Notes: generated by a model not told the origin, from the letters alone. A stretch of DNA of 64,000 bases from DASXMT01 sp963755985 (GCA_963755985.1 CAVWLO010000004.1:372001-436000), one strand, 5' to 3'; positions 18,522-27,879 are shown, numbered from the stretch's first letter. Made by a program: numbers and translations.

Positions 18522-19382
18522 GTGCCCGAGCTCCCCGAGGTCCACGCGCTCACCGCCTATCTGGATGAGCGGATCGCCGGCCGGAAGGTCGAACGCTGCG
18601 AGCTGGCCTCGTTCTCCGCCCTCAAGACGGTCGATCCCCCGCTTCAATCGCTCGTCGGGCGGACGGCGTCATCGTGCCAGCGGCGGGGCAAGTACCTCTG
18701 CTTCGACATCGAGGGGGTCTGGATGGTCATCCACCTCTCCCGTGGCGGTTGGCTCAGGTGGTACGACCAGCTGCCGAACACAAGGCCGCGACCGGGGAAA
18801 GGGCCGATGCAGCTCCGGATGGGGTTCGAGGGCGGCGGGGGTTTCGACGTCACTGAGATGGGCAAGGAGAAGCGCCTGGCCATCTGGGTGGTCGATGACC
18901 CGGACCGGATCGAGAACGTCGCCACCCTGGGCGTCGACCCGCTCACGCCCGAGTTCGACGTCGACGCGCTCGCCGGGCTGCTGGCTGGGAACGGGGCCAC
19001 CCTGAAGACGATACTGACCTCGCAATCGCTCATCGCCGGCGTGGGCAACGCCTATTCCGACGAGGCCCTGCACGCCGCCCGGCTCTCCCCGTACAAGAAA
19101 TCGTCGAACCTCACGCCCGAAGAGGTCATCGCGCTCCATGACGCCCTGGTCAGCGTGCTCAGCGAGGCGCTGAAGCGGGCAGAGAGTCTGGGCGCCTCGG
19201 AGCTGAAGGGGGACAAGAAACAGGGCATGGCCGTCCACGGTCGGACCGGAGAGACCTGCCCGACCTGTGGCGACACCATCCGACAGGTGTCCTTCTCCAC
19301 CAAGTCGATGCAGTACTGCCCCACCTGTCAGACGGGCGGCAAGCCCCTGGCCGACCGTCGTCTGTCCAAGCTCCTGAAGTAA
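18522..19382 (+). CDS. Fpg/Nei family DNA glycosylase
   Basis: A 286-residue base-excision repair enzyme. The mature N-terminus PELPEV supplies the catalytic proline and glutamate, GNAYSDEALHAA the helix-two-turns-helix region, and the C-terminal zinc finger is complete (CPTCGDT then CPTCQTGG). The GTG start at 18522 is fixed by the MPELPEV signature. Whether it prefers oxidised purines (Fpg) or pyrimidines (Nei) is not certain. Confidence 0.92.
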   Translation: MPELPEVHALTAYLDERIAGRKVERCELASFSALKTVDPPLQSLVGRTASSCQRRGKYLCFDIEGVWMVIHLSRGGWLRWYDQLPNTRPRPGKGPMQLRMGFEGGGGFDVTEMGKEKRLAIWVVDDPDRIENVATLGVDPLTPEFDVDALAGLLAGNGATLKTILTSQSLIAGVGNAYSDEALHAARLSPYKKSSNLTPEEVIALHDALVSVLSEALKRAESLGASELKGDKKQGMAVHGRTGETCPTCGDTIRQVSFSTKSMQYCPTCQTGGKPLADRRLSKLLK

Positions 19383-19498
19383 TTCACCTGCCCTTCGTCG
19401 GTTGCATTCCGGCTGAAACGGAGCTCGTGCCACCCGCGGTGAACTCGCAGACGCGTCACGGTGACTACGTGTCATGTATACCTATGGAACCTAGTGAC

Positions 19499-19529
19499 TT
19501 GACAAACTCGATCTTTTCAGTCAGGAATA
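19499..19529 (+). promoter_or_regulatory. candidate promoter element before sulfate-transport operon
   Basis: A perfect TTGACA (19499-19504) stands 25 bases before the first start codon, in an unusually AT-rich stretch with related CCTATGGAACCTAG sequence just upstream (about 19480-19494). No good -10 hexamer is evident at the right spacing, so TTGACA may instead be part of a regulator site. Low certainty. Confidence 0.3.
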
Positions 19530-20570
19530 GTGTCCGTGAAAATCCCTATCGAACGACGTGCCGGTAAGAGCTTGCGGCTGGTGGCCGTGAGTGCCCTCCT
19601 CCCCGTGGCCCTGGTGCTCGGCACCGTGGTCGAGCCCGGCACCGCCTCAGCGGCCGGAGGTTCGGTCTCGCTCATCGGCTACTCGACGCCGAAGCCCGCC
19701 TATGCCGTCCTCATCAAGGACTTCGGAGCGACCAAGGCGGGGGCGGGTGTGACCTTCTCCCAGTCCTTTGGTGCGTCGGGCTCACAGGCCACCGCAGTGG
19801 CCTCGGGCCTTCCCGCCGACGTCGTCAACTTCTCCCTGACCCCGGACATGACGAAGCTGGTCAAGGCCGGGATCGTCGCCTCGTCGTGGGACAAGGGCCC
19901 GACCAAGGGGATGGTCACCAACTCGATCGTCTCGTTCGTCGTCCGCCAGGGAAACCCGAAGAACATCAAGACCTGGGCCGACTTGGTGAAGAGCAACGTC
20001 AAGGTCATCACCCCCAACCCGTTCAGCTCGGGCAGCGCCAAGTGGAACCTCATGGCCGCCTACGGGGCCCAGCTCGCCCTGGGCAAGTCGAAGACGCAGG
20101 CCACTGCCTATCTCACCCAGCTCCTGTCCCACACCGCGGCTCAGCCGAGCAGTGCCAGCAACGCACTGCAGACCTTCCTCGGCGGTGAGGGCGACGTCCT
20201 CCTCGACTACGAGGACGACGCACTGTATGCCCAGCGTCAGGGCGAGCCGATCACCATCATCACGCCCCCGCAGACGATCCTGATCCAGAACCCGATCGCT
20301 GTGACCACCAGCGCATCCAACCCGAGCTCGGCCAAGGCGTTCGTGGCCTACCTGCTCTCGACGGCCGGGCAGACGGTCTGGGGCCAGCAGGGCTACCGCC
20401 CCGTGCTCCCCAAGCTCGCCGCCCAGTTCAAGTTCCCGGTGCCCAAGAAGCTGTTCACCATCGACAGCCTCGGCGGTTGGACCAAGGTCAACACGGTGTT
20501 CTTCACCCCGTCAACGGGCGTCGTGGCCAAGATCGAGCAAGGACTGGGAGTCTCGACGGCCAGTGGCTGA
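19530..20570 (+). CDS. sulfate ABC transporter substrate-binding protein
   Basis: An exported binding protein of 346 residues that captures sulfate or thiosulfate for the downstream permease. A signal peptide spans residues 1-42 (basic start, hydrophobic LVAVSALLPVALVLGTVV, then an AXA-type site). The mature part begins with VSLIGYSTPKPAYAVLI and contains SFGASGSQATAVASGLPADV, NPFSSGSAKWNLMAAY and LLDYEDDAL, typical of the Sbp/SubI family. The overlap with the permease gene shows one operon. Confidence 0.9.
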   Translation: MSVKIPIERRAGKSLRLVAVSALLPVALVLGTVVEPGTASAAGGSVSLIGYSTPKPAYAVLIKDFGATKAGAGVTFSQSFGASGSQATAVASGLPADVVNFSLTPDMTKLVKAGIVASSWDKGPTKGMVTNSIVSFVVRQGNPKNIKTWADLVKSNVKVITPNPFSSGSAKWNLMAAYGAQLALGKSKTQATAYLTQLLSHTAAQPSSASNALQTFLGGEGDVLLDYEDDALYAQRQGEPITIITPPQTILIQNPIAVTTSASNPSSAKAFVAYLLSTAGQTVWGQQGYRPVLPKLAAQFKFPVPKKLFTIDSLGGWTKVNTVFFTPSTGVVAKIEQGLGVSTASG

Positions 20571-21432
20571 CGTAGCCATTCGCCCGGGAGCACCCGGGCC
20601 ACCGGTCACCCACAATGGGATTCGGAGTTCGCTCCGGCGGCGAGGCCGGCCGGCACTCAGGGCCGCCGGCCCGACGTTGATCGTCACCTATCTCAGCCTG
20701 CTGGTGCTCCTGCCCATCGCCGCCCTCTTGTCCAAGGCATTTGTCAACGGCTTCGGGTCCTTCTGGGATGCGGTCACCCAACCCGAGGCGGTCGCCGCCC
20801 TGAAGCTGACGCTGATGTGCTCGCTGATCGTCGCCGTCTTCAATTCGGTGGCCGGCCTGGTCATCGCCTGGGTGTTGGTCCGAGACGAGTTTCCCGGGCA
20901 GCGGCTGGTCAGTGCGGTGATCGACCTGCCCTTCGCCCTCCCGACCGTGGTGGCCGGGCTCACTCTGCTCACCCTGTACGGGCCCAACAGCCCCTTTGGC
21001 ATCAATGTGGCCGACGCCCGCATCGGCATCGTGTTCGCGCTGGCCTTCGTCACCCTCCCGTTCTGCGTGCGGTCGGTACAGCCCGTGCTGGCCGAGCTCG
21101 ATCGGGAGACCGAAGAGGCGGCCGCCTCCCTCGGTGCCTCCTCGGCCGGGGTGCTCCGCCGGGTCGTCCTGCCCGGCATCGCACCGGCCATGCTGGCCGG
21201 TGCCGGCCTGGCCTTCGCCCGGGCCATCGGGGAATTCGGATCGGTGGTCCTCATCTCGGGCAATCTCCCGTTCAAGACCGAGGTGGCCTCGTCGTGGATC
21301 TACAGCCTGACCCAGAGCGACCAGCTGTCGGCCGCCGCCGCCGTTTCCACCGTGCTCATCCTCATCGCCCTGATCGTGCTGGGTGGCATCGGGCTGCTCC
21401 GACGTCGGTTCGACGTCAGTGAGGCGGTATGA
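20563..21432 (+). CDS. cysT: sulfate ABC transporter permease CysT
   Basis: A 289-residue inner-membrane permease. It has about six hydrophobic segments and the conserved cytoplasmic EAA loop (EEAAASLGASSAGVLRRVVLP) that docks on the ATPase. FALPTVVAGLTL matches the CysT subfamily. GTG 20563 overlaps the binding-protein stop by 8 bases and the stop overlaps the next ATG (ATGA), so translation is coupled through the operon. Confidence 0.92.
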   Translation: MADVAIRPGAPGPPVTHNGIRSSLRRRGRPALRAAGPTLIVTYLSLLVLLPIAALLSKAFVNGFGSFWDAVTQPEAVAALKLTLMCSLIVAVFNSVAGLVIAWVLVRDEFPGQRLVSAVIDLPFALPTVVAGLTLLTLYGPNSPFGINVADARIGIVFALAFVTLPFCVRSVQPVLAELDRETEEAAASLGASSAGVLRRVVLPGIAPAMLAGAGLAFARAIGEFGSVVLISGNLPFKTEVASSWIYSLTQSDQLSAAAAVSTVLILIALIVLGGIGLLRRRFDVSEAV

Positions 21433-22316
21433 AGTCCGGTTGGCGCCTGCCCCTCCGAGTAGTGGCGCTCGGCTATATCGCCCTGCTCGTGGTCATCCCG
21501 GTCGGCTCCGTGTTCTACCGGGCGTTTGAGCACGGGTTCCTGAGGGCCTGGGACGCGGTGACCACCCCCGATGCCGTGCACGCCCTGTGGCTGACCCTCG
21601 TGGTCGCCCTCATCGCCGTGCCGCTGAACACCGTGTTCGGCGTGGGCGTCTCGCTCATCCTGGCCCGTCATCGCTTCCGCGGCGCGTGGCTCTTGGACGC
21701 GTTCGTCGACCTCCCGCTGGCCATCTCGCCGGTCGTGATCGGACTGGCCCTGGTCCTGGTGTACGGGAAGACCGGCTGGTTCGGGAACTGGTTGGCCGCC
21801 CACGGCATCCAGATCATCTTCTCCCTGCCCGGCATCGTCGCCGCCTCGGCCATCGTTGCCCTTCCCTACGTGGTCCGTGAGGTCCTACCCGTCCTGCAAG
21901 AGATCGGGACCGACCAGGAGCAGGCGGCGACCACCCTGGGGGCGACGTCGTTCACCGCCTTCCGGCGCATCACCCTGCCCTCGATCAGACGAAGCCTGGC
22001 CTACGGGGTGACGCTGACCACCGCCCGAGTTCTGGGCGAGTTCGGGGCAGTGGTCGTGGTGTCCGGGGCCATCGCCGGGAGAACCCAGACCCTCACGCTG
22101 TTCATCCAGGACGGCATCGATAACCTCAATACCACCGGCGCCTATGCCGGTGCGGTGATTCTTGCCCTCATCGCCCTCGTGGTCCTGACCGTGCTGGGTG
22201 CCGACAGCGAAGGGAGGAAGGCGAAATGGCAATCAGCATCCGATCGGTCTCCAAGCGATTCGGTGACGCCGTCGCTCTCGACGACGTCACCCTCGATGTC
22301 CCCGATGGATCACTGA
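21429..22316 (+). CDS. cysW: sulfate ABC transporter permease CysW
   Basis: The second permease of the sulfate importer, 295 residues, with LPLAISPVVIGLAL and the EAA loop QAATTLGATSFTAFRR. The last hydrophobic segment ends near residue 257; the following polar tail, rich in Ser and Pro, is read through the first 91 bases of cysA. CysW proteins normally end soon after the last membrane segment, so the tail is odd and may come from a small 3' frame change. Function as a permease is not in doubt. Confidence 0.9.
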   Translation: MKSGWRLPLRVVALGYIALLVVIPVGSVFYRAFEHGFLRAWDAVTTPDAVHALWLTLVVALIAVPLNTVFGVGVSLILARHRFRGAWLLDAFVDLPLAISPVVIGLALVLVYGKTGWFGNWLAAHGIQIIFSLPGIVAASAIVALPYVVREVLPVLQEIGTDQEQAATTLGATSFTAFRRITLPSIRRSLAYGVTLTTARVLGEFGAVVVVSGAIAGRTQTLTLFIQDGIDNLNTTGAYAGAVILALIALVVLTVLGADSEGRKAKWQSASDRSPSDSVTPSLSTTSPSMSPMDH

Positions 22317-23203
22317 CCGCGCTCTTGGGCCCGAGCGGCGGGGGGAAGTCCACGCTGCTCCGCGTCGTGGCCGGGCTGGAGAGCCCCGACACGGGGACGG
22401 TGGACATCGACGGCCAGGACCTGACCGGGGTGCCAGCCCGCCAACGCGGGATCGGGTTCTGCTTTCAGCACTACGCCCCCTTCCGCCATCTCACCGTCCG
22501 CAGGAACGTGGCCTTCGGGTTGGAGGTCCGTCGTCGGCCCAAGTCAGAGATCCGGGAGAAGGTTGACGAGCTCCTCGACCTGGTCCGGATCGCCCACCTG
22601 GCCGACCGCTATCCCTCCCAGCTCTCCGGCGGCCAGCGCCAGCGCATGGCCCTGGCCCGGGCCCTGGCCATCGAGCCGAAGGTCCTGCTGCTCGACGAGC
22701 CCTTCGGTGCCCTCGACGCCCAGGTGCGCCAGCAGCTCCGGGTGTGGCTCCGTGAGCTCCACGAGAAGATCTCGGTCACCACCCTGCTCGTCACCCATGA
22801 CCAGGAAGAGGCCATGGAGGTGGCCGACCGTCTGGCCATCATCAACGAGGGCCGGCTGGAGCAGATCGGCGCTCCTTCGGAGATCTATGACCAGCCCGAA
22901 AACGAGTTCGTCATGAGGTTCCTCGGTCCGGCAACCGAGCTCGACGGAGCGTGGGTCCGCCCGCACGACCTGGTCATCCACATCGAGCCCGGTGTCGGGG
23001 GCCAGGACGCGCGGGTGGAGCGGGTCACCCACCTCGGCTTCGAGGTGCGGGTGGACCTCACAATGGGCGACGGCACCTCCACGTGGGTCCAGCTCTCGAG
23101 GGGGGCGGCCGCCGAGCTCGACTTGGCCCCCGAGGACCAGGTCTGGGTCAGCCGCGCCACACCGTCGAAGCGCCAGGGGGCGCTGGCTCGCGCGCTCAGC
23201 TAG
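22226..23203 (+). CDS. cysA: sulfate/thiosulfate import ATP-binding protein CysA
   Basis: The 325-residue ATPase of the sulfate importer. Walker A GPSGGGKS, Q-loop region FCFQHYAPF, signature LSGGQRQRMALARAL, Walker B VLLLDEPFGALD and the switch histidine LLVTHDQEEAMEV are all present. A short TOBE-like domain follows (about residues 240-325). ATG 22226 has GGGAGGAAGG upstream, so this start is firm even though it lies inside cysW. Confidence 0.95.
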   Translation: MAISIRSVSKRFGDAVALDDVTLDVPDGSLTALLGPSGGGKSTLLRVVAGLESPDTGTVDIDGQDLTGVPARQRGIGFCFQHYAPFRHLTVRRNVAFGLEVRRRPKSEIREKVDELLDLVRIAHLADRYPSQLSGGQRQRMALARALAIEPKVLLLDEPFGALDAQVRQQLRVWLRELHEKISVTTLLVTHDQEEAMEVADRLAIINEGRLEQIGAPSEIYDQPENEFVMRFLGPATELDGAWVRPHDLVIHIEPGVGGQDARVERVTHLGFEVRVDLTMGDGTSTWVQLSRGAAAELDLAPEDQVWVSRATPSKRQGALARALS

Positions 23204-23302
23204 TTCCGCCGGCCGAATGAGGACGGAGGGTCCATCCCGGTCGACGAGTGTTTGCCGGGGGGATGCCCCCTGCGTCGGGGCAGGCCTGGCAGAATCCTCA
23301 CC

Positions 23303-23758
23303 GTGTACATTTCCGCCAAGGTCGACTACGCCGTCCGTGCTCTGTGCACGCTGGCTGCCGCCGATGAGCGTCCGGTCACCGCCGAAGCCCTCGCCATCTC
23401 CCAGGGCCTGCCGGCGAAGTTCCTGGAGAGCATCCTGAACGATCTGCGCCGGGCGGGGTTGCTGCGGAGCCAACGCGGGTCCGACGGCGGCTACCGGCTC
23501 TCCCGTCGGGCCGACTCCATCACCGTGGCCGATGTTATGAGGCCCCTCGATGGACCGCTGGCCGAGGTGCGCGGCCTTCGCCCGGAGGCGGCCAACTACG
23601 AAGGCGCTGCCGAGTACCTCCAGAACGTGTGGGTGGCCGTGCGGGCCAGCCTCCGCTCGGTGCTGGAGACCGTGACCCTGGCCGATATTGTCGCCGGCAA
23701 GCTTCCCAGGGCCGTCGAGAAGCTGACGGCCGACCCGGACGCCTGGGTCCCGCACTAG
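23303..23758 (+). CDS. Rrf2 family transcriptional regulator
   Basis: A 151-residue winged-helix regulator with MYISAKVDYAVRAL at the start, the recognition helix around AISQGLPAKFLESIL, and the wing QRGSDGGYRLSR. The three iron-sulfur cysteines of IscR-type members are absent (the region reads VRGLRPEAANYEG), which points to the CymR-like branch that controls sulfur and cysteine genes. It lies 100 bases after cysA. CAGAAT, a -10-like hexamer, is about 10 bases before GTG 23303, so the transcript may be leaderless. A role in sulfate-uptake control is inferred. Confidence 0.85.
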   Translation: MYISAKVDYAVRALCTLAAADERPVTAEALAISQGLPAKFLESILNDLRRAGLLRSQRGSDGGYRLSRRADSITVADVMRPLDGPLAEVRGLRPEAANYEGAAEYLQNVWVAVRASLRSVLETVTLADIVAGKLPRAVEKLTADPDAWVPH

Positions 23759-23862
23759 CTGACCACACCCAGCCGTCGAGGACGGCCAACCTTGAGCCTC
23801 ACGAACGGTTCGGCATCGGCTACGGGGGCGTGAGACCGCTCCACGGAGGACCAATCGTCCTG

Positions 23863-24297
23863 TCACTCGGTGCGATGAGGCTCCACCATGAGCAGCTCGT
23901 TCCGGTCGGGATCGCGGAACCAGAACATCGGCGGTTGTGGCTCCGCTTGCTCAACTGCGCCGATGCGGGCCTTGAAGCTTGTTCCGATACGGGCGATCCC
24001 AACATCGACATCGACTCCGAGCTGCTTCATTTGCTCGTAGGCGACATCGATGTCGCTGGTGTTGAGGATGATCCCCGTACGGATGCCGACAGGATCGGGT
24101 CCTGCTGGTATGAGGGCCAGCCCGGTCGGTGCATCCGGCGGATAGACCTCGATCCATCGGTAACCGCCCACCCAAGGGAAATCGGCGCGCAGCTCCAAGC
24201 CAAGCCCTCGCTAGAAATCGAGAGATCGGGACTGGTCGGTTGTCGGAATGGTCACGAGCTGCACGAGGTCGATACCCAGGGACGAGTTCTTGGTCAT
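23863..24297 (-). pseudogene. VOC (glyoxalase/bleomycin resistance) protein with in-frame TAG
   Basis: From ATG 24297, preceded by a strong AGGAGG site, the frame reads MTKNSSLGIDLVQLVTIPTT, then DQSRSLDF, an amber codon at 24213-24211, then RGLGLELRADFPW and the rest of a normal VOC protein to 23863 (FWFRDPDRNELLMVEP). Family members have Tyr where the TAG stands (LDFYRxxLG), so one base change (TAC/TAT to TAG) breaks the gene. The frame is otherwise intact over 144 codons. It may be a fresh pseudogene, a sequence error, or start internally at TTG 24198, which would lose the first beta strand. Confidence 0.75.
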
Positions 24298-24598
24298 GTG
24301 CCTCCTCCTGTCGTCGGTCGTCGCAATTGACCACCAGGGTTACGACGGTCGGGAGCGATCGAACTCATCGGTAATCACGGCACGGCTGGAGAATGCACCG
24401 TGGAGGTGGTACATCCGAGACCAGGTCGTACTGACGTTGACCTCACTCGTGGAGAGCGATGCTCGAAGCAAGGCCACGACGGGGTGGTGACCCGGCCCAG
24501 GAGATCCAGACGCGTCGACGTCGGGTCAGCGCAGCCAGCGATCCCTGCCCTTCCAACCGGACGCGTCCGAGCGGCGGCGGCTCGCCCCTAGGATCCGG
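24298..24598. other. intergenic stretch, no gene recognised
   Basis: Three hundred bases between the VOC gene and the MFS gene, which are divergent. A short minus-strand open stretch (about 24339-24410) ends in a stop but has no recognisable similarity. The promoters of both flanking genes should be here, but no convincing hexamer pair is visible. Confidence 0.5.
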
Positions 24599-26125
24599 AT
24601 GATGGTTTCACCATCATCGGCGTCGATGGACGCAGCCGACGGAGGCCGACATCACCCGCCCGACTGGCTGATCCTCTCCCTGGTGTGCCTGGCCCAGTTC
24701 ATGGTGGTGTTGGACATCTCCATCGTCAACGTGGCCCTGCCCTCGATCCAGACGAGCCTGGGTTTCTCCGAGGTCAACCTGCAGTGGGTGGTGACGGCCT
24801 ATGCGTTGACTTTCGGGGGCCTGTTGCTGTTGGGCGGCCGATTGGCCGACCTGTTCGGGCGGCGGCGGATCTTCCTGGTCGGCCTGGCCTTGTTCACCGG
24901 AGCCAGCCTGTTGGGCGGGTTCGCTCAGAACCAGGCGACCCTGATCATCGCCCGGGCCCTCCAAGGTGTCGGGGCCGCGGTGTTGTCCCCGGCCACACTC
25001 ACCATCCTCACCGTGACCTTCACCGAGGAGCGAGCCCGGGCCAAGGCCCTGGGCGTCTGGACGGCGGTGGCCGCCGGCGGCGGCGCGGCCGGGGCCCTCT
25101 TCGGCGGCATCCTGACCGACCTCTTGTCCTGGCGATGGATCCTGTTCGTCAACGTGCCCATCGGAATCGTTGCCTTCCTCCTGGCCCGCTTCTACCTGCA
25201 GGAGACGCGGGCAGAAGGTGAGCGCCAGCGGCTCGACATCGCCGGCTCCCTGACCGTGACCGCGGGACTGATCGTCCTGGTCTATGGCATCGTCAGCACC
25301 GATCGGCACGCCTGGGGCTCGCTCCAGACCATCGTCACCCTGGTGGTGGCGGCGGTCCTCCTGGCCGCCTTCGTGTTCATCGAGGCCCGGTTGGCCACCC
25401 ATCCGCTGATGCCGCTTCGGCTGTTCAAGTCGCGCTTCGTGACCGGGGCCAACGTGGTCATGTTCCTGTTCGGCGCGGCCATGTTCGCCATGTGGTTCTT
25501 CCTGACCCTCTATCTCCAGCAGGTGCTCGGCTACAGCCCGCTGATCACCGGGTTGACCTTCCTGCCTCAGACCGCGGCGATCGCGATCGGGGCCACCGCG
25601 GCCGGTCGACTGGTTCCCAAGGTCGGGCCACGGCCGCTCATGGTGGCCGGAGGCCTGATGTCGGCCGGAGGGCTGTACTGGCTGTCGTTCATCAGCGCCG
25701 GCGGCACCTACTGGAGCAGCGCCTTCGGGGGTGGGGTGCTGTGCACCCTGGGGATGGGCGTCGCCTTCACTCCCATCGCCGTGGCCGCCACCGGCGGTGT
25801 GCGCCGGGAGGAAGCCGGCCTGGCCTCAGGAGTGATGAACACCAGCCGCCAGATCGGCGCCTCGGTCGGGCTGGCCGTGCTGTCCACGGTGGCGGCCAGC
25901 CGGATCGCCACGTTGGAACGGGGCCACCAGGTCACCTCCGAGCTGGCCAAGACGGCGATGACCGCCGGCTACGCCCGCGGCTTCCAGATCGCCACCCTTT
26001 TGGCCCTGGCCGGGGTGGCGCTCGCCTTCATCGTCCCGGCCAAGGCTCCTGCCCCCCTTCCTCCATCCGACCGCGACCGGTCAGAGACGCTGCCTGCCGC
26101 GGTCGCCGCAGCCAGCGAGGGGTGA
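24599..26125 (+). CDS. MFS transporter, DHA2 (EmrB/QacA) family
   Basis: A 508-residue drug:proton antiporter with about 14 hydrophobic segments. Motif C-like and family motifs are clear: VVLDISIVNVALPSIQTSLG in the first segment, the loop motif GGRLADLFGRRRIF, RALQGVGAAVLSPATL, and GVWTAVAAGGGAAG. It exports hydrophobic compounds in the family at large; the substrate here is unknown. No local regulator gene is adjacent. Closely similar in layout to the MFS at 53168-54679. Confidence 0.9.
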   Translation: MMVSPSSASMDAADGGRHHPPDWLILSLVCLAQFMVVLDISIVNVALPSIQTSLGFSEVNLQWVVTAYALTFGGLLLLGGRLADLFGRRRIFLVGLALFTGASLLGGFAQNQATLIIARALQGVGAAVLSPATLTILTVTFTEERARAKALGVWTAVAAGGGAAGALFGGILTDLLSWRWILFVNVPIGIVAFLLARFYLQETRAEGERQRLDIAGSLTVTAGLIVLVYGIVSTDRHAWGSLQTIVTLVVAAVLLAAFVFIEARLATHPLMPLRLFKSRFVTGANVVMFLFGAAMFAMWFFLTLYLQQVLGYSPLITGLTFLPQTAAIAIGATAAGRLVPKVGPRPLMVAGGLMSAGGLYWLSFISAGGTYWSSAFGGGVLCTLGMGVAFTPIAVAATGGVRREEAGLASGVMNTSRQIGASVGLAVLSTVAASRIATLERGHQVTSELAKTAMTAGYARGFQIATLLALAGVALAFIVPAKAPAPLPPSDRDRSETLPAAVAAASEG

Positions 26126-26144
26126 CCTGGCTGGGGAGCGCCCT

Positions 26145-26162
26145 GGCCGGCTGAGACCGGCC
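26145..26162. terminator. short hairpin between convergent genes
   Basis: GGCCGG, a 6-base loop, CCGGCC lies exactly between the convergent MFS and AMP-ligase stops. Without a T run on either side it is only a candidate bidirectional terminator. Confidence 0.35.
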
Positions 26163-26163
26163 G

Positions 26164-27879
26164 TCAACCGATGAGGTCGCGGCGGCCGTGCCGCTCGAAC
26201 TGGTCCATCAACTCCGAGCGGTCCATCTGGCTCATCGGCCCGTAGCGGTAGCGCCGGGGTGACCCGCTTCGCTCGGCAGATCCACCGGCTCCAGCAGCGG
26301 ACCGCCAGAACACGGGGGCCTCGGTGGTCCACCACCCCTGGGCTCGCAACACCTCCTTGGTGACCTTCCCGCTCGCCGTCTGCGGAAACGACGCGGTGGC
26401 CACGATGAAGCTGGGGGCCCACTTGGTGCCCAGGTCGGGCTGGTCGTCCAGGAACCGGGCGAAGCGGTCGGGATCGAAGGAGACCTCCGGCAGCATCTCG
26501 AAGGCTGCCATGACCTGGTCGCCGCTCCGCGCATCAGGAACGGCGTAGACGGCCACGGCGGCGATGTCGGCAAAGCGGAGCAGGACTCGCTCGATGGGCC
26601 CGGCGGTGAGGTTCTCCGAGTCGACCCGCAACCAATCGCCCCGCCGGCCAGCGAAGTAGAAGAACCCGTCGGCGTCGCGATAGGCCAGGTCGCCCGTCCA
26701 GTACCACCCGTTGCGAGTCCGGTCCTCGTTCGCCTCCTCGTTGCGGTAGTAGCCCTCGAACCCACCGAGCCCGGACCGGTTGACGATCTCACCCACCGCC
26801 TCCTCCCCGTTGACCACGCGGCCCGCATCGTCGAAGACCCCTCGTGGGCACTCCCTCATGGTCGAGGGGTCGATGACAGCCACATCGTCATGGGGCTTCC
26901 CCAACGAACCCGTGGGCGTGTCGGGAGTCCGGGCGATGGTGGCTCCTCCCTCGCTCGAGCCGTATCCCTCGGTCAGTCGGCACCCGAAGCGCTGTTCGAA
27001 GGCGGCATGGTCGGCCACCGACGCCTCGGTCCCGAATCCTCGCCGGAGGCTGATGTCAGCATCGTCCGGTCGGGCCGGTGTGGCCAGCACATAGGCCAGC
27101 GCCTTGCCAACATAGGTGAAGGTGGTCACGCCGTGGCGCCGCACGTCGGCCACGAATCCTGAGGCGCTGAACCGCCGGGCCAGGGCCACCGTGGCCCCGA
27201 CGGCCAGGACCGGCGCCCAGAGGGCCATCAAGGAGTTGCCGTGGAACAGCGGCATCGAGCAGTAGGCCACGTCGTCGCGGTCGAACCCGTAGACGGCGGC
27301 GGCCCGCCCGCCGATGGCGGCCAGGCGACCCTGGGTGCACCGGACGGCCTTGGGCGTACCGGTGGTCCCCGAGGTGAACAACAACAAGTAGAGGTCATCG
27401 GGCGCGGGACCGGACGCCTCGACGACGGCTGCGGCACCCACGCCAAGGTGGCCCCGGACCTGCTCGGTCGTGCCCAGGTCGTCGACCAGTAGCACCCGGT
27501 CGGCGTCGAAGCCGAGATCGAGCCCGTCGACCAATGCCGCCCCTTCGGCGTCGGTCACCAGCAGCTGGCAGTCGGTCCGCCGGATGTCGTCGGCCAGGGC
27601 CTCGCCCCGCCGGGTCGTGTTGACCCCGACCACCACCGCGCCGACCAAGGCCGCGCCGCCCAGCCAGAACAGGTAGTCGGGGACGTTCCCCAACAGCACC
27701 CCGACGTGAAACGGGCCTTCCCGGCGCAGTTCGGACAGCACTGACGCCCGGGCCGCGCTCTGGCCGACCACCTCCCGCCAACTCCACTGCCGGTCCTCGA
27801 ACCTGAGGCCGGGACGGTCATCCTCGGCCCGGGCCACCAACAGGTCGGCCACGCTCAGGGCGGCCCTCGCCGCGCTCAC
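26164..27879 (-). CDS. acyl-CoA synthetase (FadD-type AMP-ligase)
   Basis: A 571-residue ANL ligase. The P-loop is LLLFTSGTTGTPKAV, the aromatic motif LTEGYGSSEGG, the ATP/hinge motif YWTGDLAYRD, and the C-terminal lysine PQTASGKVTKE. The arrangement (VLLGNVPDYLFWLGGAALVG near the N-terminus) resembles the very-long-chain/FadD17-like group. GTG 27879 overlaps the stop of the thioesterase gene (GTGA). A ligase and a thioesterase in one unit suggest control of an acyl-CoA pool. The tail after about residue 530 is rich in Ser, Arg and Gly and poorly conserved. Confidence 0.87.
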   Translation of the reverse strand: MSAARAALSVADLLVARAEDDRPGLRFEDRQWSWREVVGQSAARASVLSELRREGPFHVGVLLGNVPDYLFWLGGAALVGAVVVGVNTTRRGEALADDIRRTDCQLLVTDAEGAALVDGLDLGFDADRVLLVDDLGTTEQVRGHLGVGAAAVVEASGPAPDDLYLLLFTSGTTGTPKAVRCTQGRLAAIGGRAAAVYGFDRDDVAYCSMPLFHGNSLMALWAPVLAVGATVALARRFSASGFVADVRRHGVTTFTYVGKALAYVLATPARPDDADISLRRGFGTEASVADHAAFEQRFGCRLTEGYGSSEGGATIARTPDTPTGSLGKPHDDVAVIDPSTMRECPRGVFDDAGRVVNGEEAVGEIVNRSGLGGFEGYYRNEEANEDRTRNGWYWTGDLAYRDADGFFYFAGRRGDWLRVDSENLTAGPIERVLLRFADIAAVAVYAVPDARSGDQVMAAFEMLPEVSFDPDRFARFLDDQPDLGTKWAPSFIVATASFPQTASGKVTKEVLRAQGWWTTEAPVFWRSAAGAGGSAERSGSPRRYRYGPMSQMDRSELMDQFERHGRRDLIG

